9,271 nucleotides of DNA, taken from positions 1 to 9,271 of the forward strand of contig JACDCP010000118.1 of the NCBI GenBank assembly GCA_013817465.1, given 5' to 3'. A program made the position numbers and the translations under genes. The notes beneath the pieces were generated by a model, which did no database searches, was not told the origin of the DNA, and was given only the letters and a program-made list of their open reading frames with translations. The DNA comes from Gammaproteobacteria bacterium. Its GTDB lineage: Bacteria > Pseudomonadota > Gammaproteobacteria > Steroidobacterales > JACDCP01. Of the stretch, positions 6,600-9,271 are shown piece by piece; within the stretch, counting starts at the first letter, position 1, and the number at the start of each line of letters is the position of its first letter.

Positions 6600-7844
6600 C
6601 TGGCGCTCCTCGTGCAGAAATACGGCGGCAGCTCGGTCGGCTCGATCGAGCTGATCCGGCAGGTTGCCCGGCGCGTCATCCACACGCGAGCGCAAGGTCA
6701 CGAGGTCATCGTCGTACTGTCGGCGATGGGCGATACCACAGACCGCCTGCTCGACGTCGCGCGAAGCTTGAGCGAGCGTCCATCAGGCCGCGAGCTCGAC
6801 GTGCTGCTCGCGACGGGCGAGCAGATGTCCGTCGCGCTCATGTGCATGGCGCTCGCGCAGGGTGGTTGCCGCGCGAAATCGTTCACTGGCGGACAGGTCC
6901 GCATCCTGACCGACGGCTTGTTCAACAACGCCCGCATCCGTCACGTGGATGGAGGCCCAATTGCCGGCGAGCTGGGCAGTGGCTGCGTGCCGGTCGTGGC
7001 GGGCTTCCAGGGGGTGGATGACGCAGGCAACGTGACGACCATCGGCCGCGGCGGTTCCGACACGACGGCGGTGGCGATCGCTGCGGCGCTGCACGCCGAC
7101 GAGTGCCAGATCCTCTCCGACGTGGACGGCGTCTACACCACCGACCCGCGCATGGTGGCCGAAGCAAGGCGACTGGACCGCATCACCTTCGAGGAAATGC
7201 TCGAGCTCGCCGGCCAGGGCGCGCGCGTGCTGCAGCTTCGCGCGGTGGCATGTGCCGGCAGGTACAATGTGCCGCTGCGCGTCCTGTCCAGTACTGCCGA
7301 TGGTCCGGGGACTTTGATTAGCTACGAAGAACCAGATATGGAAGCTCCGGTCGTGTCGGGCATCGCCTTCAATCGCGATGAAGCCGAGATCACGGTCACC
7401 CAGTTGCCGGACAAACCGGGCATGGCCCACCGGATTCTCGCCCCGGTGTCGAATGCGCAGATAGAAGTCGATATGATAGTTCTCAACGCACCCAGGGGCG
7501 GGCGTGTCGATTTCAGCTTTACGGTCCACCGGGCGGACTATCGGCGCACCATGGAACTGGTGAAACGCGAGGTGGCCGGGCTGGACATCGGCGAGGTCCT
7601 GGGGAACGACCGCGTCGCCAAGCTCTCGGTGGTGGGCATGGGCATGCGTTCGCATGCGGGCATCGCCACCACGCTTTTCGATACGCTCGCGCGCAACGGC
7701 ATGAATGTGCGCATGATCTCGACGTCGGAGATCAAGATTTCGGTGTTGCTCGACGAGCAGCATCTGGAGCGCGGTGTCAGGAGCCTGCACGCCGCCTTCG
7801 GCCTGGACAAGGACGCGAGCCCGCAGGCAGTGCGACACGCTTGA
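6600..7844 (+). CDS. lysC: Aspartate kinase (aspartokinase), probable CTG start
   Basis: Aspartate kinase phosphorylates L-aspartate, the first step towards lysine, threonine, methionine and diaminopimelate. The kinase domain has VQKYGGSSVGS at residues 5-15, VVLSAMGDTTDRLL, GRGGSDTTA at 149-157 and DVDGVYTTDPR at 174-184. Two C-terminal ACT domains follow (about 263-330, TVTQLPDKPGMAHRIL, and 340-405, AKLSVVGMGMRSHAGIA to STSEIKISVLLDE), the site of feedback inhibition by end products in this family. The first conventional start is GTG at 6612, which would drop the ALLV beginning of the first strand. The CTG at 6600 gives MALLVQKYGG, matching the MALIVQKFGG start of Pseudomonas-type enzymes, so I prefer it (414 residues). 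No good Shine-Dalgarno lies upstream of either. Met at 7338 (before EAPVVSG) sits where some aspartokinases start a separate beta subunit, but no convincing site supports that here. The gene begins 57 bp after alaS, in the same frame. Confidence 0.96.
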   Translation: MALLVQKYGGSSVGSIELIRQVARRVIHTRAQGHEVIVVLSAMGDTTDRLLDVARSLSERPSGRELDVLLATGEQMSVALMCMALAQGGCRAKSFTGGQVRILTDGLFNNARIRHVDGGPIAGELGSGCVPVVAGFQGVDDAGNVTTIGRGGSDTTAVAIAAALHADECQILSDVDGVYTTDPRMVAEARRLDRITFEEMLELAGQGARVLQLRAVACAGRYNVPLRVLSSTADGPGTLISYEEPDMEAPVVSGIAFNRDEAEITVTQLPDKPGMAHRILAPVSNAQIEVDMIVLNAPRGGRVDFSFTVHRADYRRTMELVKREVAGLDIGEVLGNDRVAKLSVVGMGMRSHAGIATTLFDTLARNGMNVRMISTSEIKISVLLDEQHLERGVRSLHAAFGLDKDASPQAVRHA

Positions 7845-7941
7845 GGGCTCGAGCGCCGTCTCGAGGGGGCAAGACAGAGAGCGATTTTCAACCGGCGCAA
7901 CGGCCGCCCGATGCCGCGTATTGTTCGCTGTCTTGAACGTG

Positions 7942-7969
7942 GGATAAGGAAAAGAAATAAATCAAGGAG
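7942..7969 (+). promoter_or_regulatory. csrA leader with three GGA motifs and strong Shine-Dalgarno
   Basis: GGA occurs at 7942-7944, 7948-7950 and 7966-7968. The last lies within AAGGAG (7964-7969), seven bases before the csrA ATG. GGA is the core of the CsrA/RsmA binding site, and E. coli csrA is known to be repressed by its own protein binding such sites over its Shine-Dalgarno. Autoregulation here is inferred from the pattern. It requires a transcript starting upstream of 7942, for example by readthrough from lysC or from an unseen promoter. Confidence 0.5.
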
Positions 7970-7976
7970 ATGTTCG

Positions 7977-8201
7977 ATGCTCATTTTGACGAGGCGGGTC
8001 GGTGAGACCGTCATGATCGGTCACGAAGTCACGGTCACCGTCCTGGGAGTCAAAGGGAACCAGGTGCGCATTGGCGTCAACGCGCCGAGGGATATCGCGG
8101 TTCATCGCGAAGAGATCTACGAGCGCATCAAGCGCGAAGAGCAAACCGCCGCCCGGCCCAATTCCGGGCTGGATGGCGCGGAGAAGCCCGCGGGGGAATA
8201 G
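7977..8201 (+). CDS. csrA: Carbon storage regulator CsrA (RsmA)
   Basis: The 74-residue protein is a small RNA-binding regulator that acts as a dimer on GGA sites in mRNA leaders to control carbon metabolism, motility, biofilm and virulence traits. The N-terminus MLILTRRVGETVMIG and the block VRIGVNAPRDIAVHREEIYERI are the family signature. The RNA-contacting residues L4 and R44 are both present. The frame is open further upstream (to 7911), but ATG 7977 gives the universal CsrA start and has a strong AAGGAG seven bases before it. The tail after residue 55 (EEQTAARPNSGLDGAEKPAG) is variable in the family and somewhat longer than the E. coli protein. Position between lysC and tRNA-Ser is conserved in Pseudomonas-like gammaproteobacteria. 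Confidence 0.98.
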   Translation: MLILTRRVGETVMIGHEVTVTVLGVKGNQVRIGVNAPRDIAVHREEIYERIKREEQTAARPNSGLDGAEKPAGE

Positions 8202-8297
8202 ACGGCTAGCGCGAATCCCTGCTGCGGGCATGATCCGCTTGCCGCGGCGGCATCAAGAGCGGCGTGTGACCCGCCTTCGCGGCTGATCGGGCGCGCC

Positions 8298-8326
8298 TTT
8301 ACCTGTTTTCCACAGCCAAGTATCAT
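8298..8326 (+). promoter_or_regulatory. Candidate sigma70 promoter for the tRNA pair
   Basis: TTTACC (8298-8303) and TATCAT (8321-8326) are separated by exactly 17 bp. Each keeps the most important consensus bases (four of six in the -35, five of six in the -10). Transcription would begin near 8333, about 30 bases before tRNA-Ser. The bases after the -10 are GC-rich (GACCGACC), as expected for stringently controlled stable-RNA promoters. This is the best promoter in the window by eye. Confidence 0.55.
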
Positions 8327-8362
8327 GACCGACCTTCGCGGGATATCGGCCGATGCCGGTTC

Positions 8363-8455
8363 GGAGAGATGGCTGAGTGGTCGAAAGCGCTCCCCTGCTA
8401 AGGGAGTAAGGGCACAAAACGCCCTTCGAGGGTTCGAATCCCTCTCTCTCCGCCA
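8363..8455 (+). tRNA. tRNA-Ser (anticodon GCU)
   Basis: The 93-base gene folds as a class II tRNA with a long variable arm. The acceptor GGAGAGA pairs fully with TCTCTCC, and G is the discriminator base. The anticodon stem CTCCC/GGGAG encloses CTGCTAA with GCT at 8397-8399. The variable arm AAGGGC..GCCCTT is well paired, the T arm is GAGGG-TTCGAAT-CCCTC, and CCA is encoded. It reads AGU and AGC serine codons. Its place after csrA matches serV in E. coli. Confidence 0.98.
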
Positions 8456-8491
8456 GATTCAGTAAGATAGTCGACGCTTCAAGTCCTCAGC

Positions 8492-8568
8492 GCGCCCGTA
8501 GCTCAGTTGGATAGAGTACCTGGCTACGAACCAGGCGGTCGGGAGTTCGAATCTCTCCGGGCGCGCCA
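8492..8568 (+). tRNA. tRNA-Arg (anticodon ACG)
   Basis: The 77-base gene has acceptor GCGCCCG paired fully with CGGGCGC, anticodon stem CCTGG/CCAGG around CTACGAA with ACG at 8526-8528, and a T arm GGGAG-TTCGAAT-CTCTC with one G-U pair. CCA is encoded. The first anticodon base A is normally converted to inosine by TadA, allowing CGU, CGC and CGA to be read. It lies 36 bases after tRNA-Ser, probably in one transcript, as with serV-argV in E. coli, but only one arginine copy is present here. A run of five T at 8572-8576 follows directly and may help end transcription. The insertion-sequence remnant starts about 13 bases after the gene. Confidence 0.98.
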
Positions 8569-8586
8569 CTATTTTTGGGGTCCATT

Positions 8587-8631
8587 CCGGGTACTTAGGT
8601 AACAGTTAATACCGGAGACATGGGTAACAGT
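8587..8631. repeat. Tandem imperfect repeat, 25-bp period, at the mobile-element end
   Basis: CCGG at 8587-8590 and 8612-8615, and GGTAACAGT at 8598-8606 and 8623-8631, recur at an exact 25-base offset with partly conserved sequence between. Such paired motifs outside the transposase 3' end suggest transposase-binding sites at the terminus of the element. No matching inverted copy is seen beyond 8866, consistent with loss of the other end. Confidence 0.6.
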
Positions 8632-8648
8632 TTTGCGACGAAGGGATT

Positions 8649-8866
8649 TTAGGCGCTCTCGAGCCTGCATGTCTCATGATCGAAGAATCCTAAGTCGTAT
8701 TGCATGAAGCTGACGAGCCCGATGCGGTCGGCGACCTCGCGGATGCCGACGTTCTGGCCTGCGAACTTTTTTGCCTGCCGAAGCAGATGCGGCCGCACTG
8801 AGTGAGGGTAAACGTTTGGTCGTGGAACGGGTAGTCGAGCTGCTCGAGCCCGCGGTAGGAGCTATC
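8649..8866 (-). pseudogene. C-terminal fragment of IS481-like transposase, frameshifted
   Basis: On the minus strand one frame reads SSYRGLEQLDYPFHD then LTQCGRICFGRQK. It then shifts to a second frame that reads FAGQNVGIREVADR, GLVSFMQYDLGFF and DHETCRLESA before TAA at 8649-8651. Together these follow the C-terminal tail I know from IS481-type integrase-core transposases (YRGL..YPFHD, CGRI, AGQNVGI, DLG(F/Y)FD.ETCRLE). The shift falls at a run of six T (8767-8772; A6 on the coding strand). The usual final residues after CRLE.. are also missing. With no catalytic domain the fragment is non-functional. Recognition rests on memory of the family. Confidence 0.7.
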
Positions 8867-8881
8867 TGAAGGCACAGAGCT

Positions 8882-9271
8882 CAGCCGGGCATTGCATATC
8901 GAGGGGATTTCTTTCCCGCGCTTCCCCGCTTCCTCGCGCAATACCCCAAGCTCGAAATCGAAGTGGTCGTGACGGACCGGCAGGTGAATCTCGTGGAGGA
9001 AGGCATCGACTGTGCGGTGCGCGCGGCGAAGATTCCGGACGACTCCACGCTGATCGCCCGGCACATCGCGAACGTGCACTGGCTGACCGGCGCGTCGCCG
9101 GATTACCTGAAGCGACACGGCACTCCAACGACTCTGGCTGATCTCGAGCGGCATGACTGCATCCGGTTCATCTCCCCGTCGAGCGGCCGCACTGTGGACT
9201 GGCACTTCGAGCAGGAAGGCGAGTGCATCTCGTATGTCCCGCGCGGCCGCGTCGGCGTGACTTCGCTGGAG
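8882..9271 (+). pseudogene. LysR-type regulator fragment lacking the DNA-binding domain, 3' end beyond the window
   Basis: The plus-strand frame beginning after a TGA at 8867-8869 reads ALPRFLAQYPKLEIEVVVTD, then VNLVEEGIDCAVRAAKIPDD, STLIARHIANVHWLTGASPD, YLKRHGTPTTLADLERHDCI and onward to the window edge. This is the effector-binding domain of CrgA/AaeR-like LysR regulators, with the typical DLVEEGIDCAIR and ASPxYLxRHGTP signatures. Homology is secure from about 8909 and plausible from 8882. The N-terminal winged helix-turn-helix and linker (about 90 residues) are absent, replaced by the insertion-sequence remnant, and no start codon with a ribosome site is present. The open frame to 9271 contains no stop. 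It is most likely a disrupted gene; an alternative is a recent rearrangement that left the 5' half elsewhere. Confidence 0.8.

Larger units (their letters stand above)
8581..8866 (-). mobile_element. Decayed insertion-sequence remnant, IS481-like
   Basis: The remnant comprises the terminal repeats at 8587-8631 and the last part of a transposase gene on the minus strand. An intact element of this group is about 1 kb or more, so most of it, including the N-terminal helix-turn-helix and the DDE catalytic core, is gone. Its left boundary sits just after tRNA-Arg. Its right boundary, somewhere in 8861-8884, abuts a LysR-type regulator fragment. The exact ends and any target duplication cannot be set from this window. 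Confidence 0.65.

Noticed and set aside
6783..7838. 351-codon open frame on the minus strand opposite lysC
   Set aside because: It is antisense to a clear aspartokinase and has a His/Arg-rich composition typical of a reverse shadow.
7848..7865. CTCGAG repeated pair after lysC as a terminator stem
   Set aside because: Only six base pairs form, and no T-run follows.
7921..7948. Promoter TTGTTC-N16-GATAAG before csrA
   Set aside because: Both boxes are poor, and the start near 7955 would cut off two of the three GGA motifs. Not strong enough to list.

Overview
This window is a conserved core-genome block of a GC-rich, non-enteric gammaproteobacterium, flanked by accessory or decaying sequence at both ends. 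The gene order pncC - thpR - recA - recX - alaS - lysC - csrA - tRNA-Ser(GCU) - tRNA-Arg(ACG) matches the gammaproteobacterial arrangement known from E. coli (pncC-recA-recX-alaS-csrA-serV-argVYZQ). The lysC gene between alaS and csrA follows the Pseudomonas-type version. An origin near Nevskiales, Steroidobacterales or Chromatiales is my inference; no species can be named from the sequence alone.

Left edge (1-1052). The minus strand carries an incomplete family 2 glycosyltransferase that runs off the window at position 1. Its base composition is visibly lower in GC than the core genes. About 300 bases without a recognisable gene separate it from the divergent core block.

Core block (1053-8568, plus strand). 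pncC (NMN deamidase) and thpR (RNA 2',3'-cyclic phosphodiesterase) overlap by 11 bp. recA and its modulator recX follow, 31 bp apart. Between recX and alaS lies a perfect 54-bp hairpin element with 25-bp arms and a TTCG loop, which looks like a REP-type palindrome. alaS is full length but carries a 24-residue C-terminal tail read through a small repeat. lysC follows in the same frame and most probably starts at an unusual CTG codon. csrA has a strong Shine-Dalgarno sequence and a GGA-rich leader typical of CsrA autoregulation. A sigma70-like promoter then precedes tRNA-Ser(GCU) and tRNA-Arg(ACG), both with encoded CCA.

Right edge (8569-9271). Immediately after tRNA-Arg lies a small decayed insertion-sequence remnant. 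It has a tandem 25-bp-period repeat at its end and a frameshifted C-terminal piece of an IS481-like transposase on the minus strand. It abuts a LysR-type regulator fragment on the plus strand that lacks its DNA-binding domain and runs off the window.

Together the core genes serve DNA repair (recA, recX), translation (alaS, two tRNAs), amino-acid supply (lysC), NAD salvage (pncC) and global post-transcriptional control (csrA). I found no evidence for a new defence or other multi-gene system. The notable items are repeat-driven gene remodelling, start-codon choices and the mobile-element scar.
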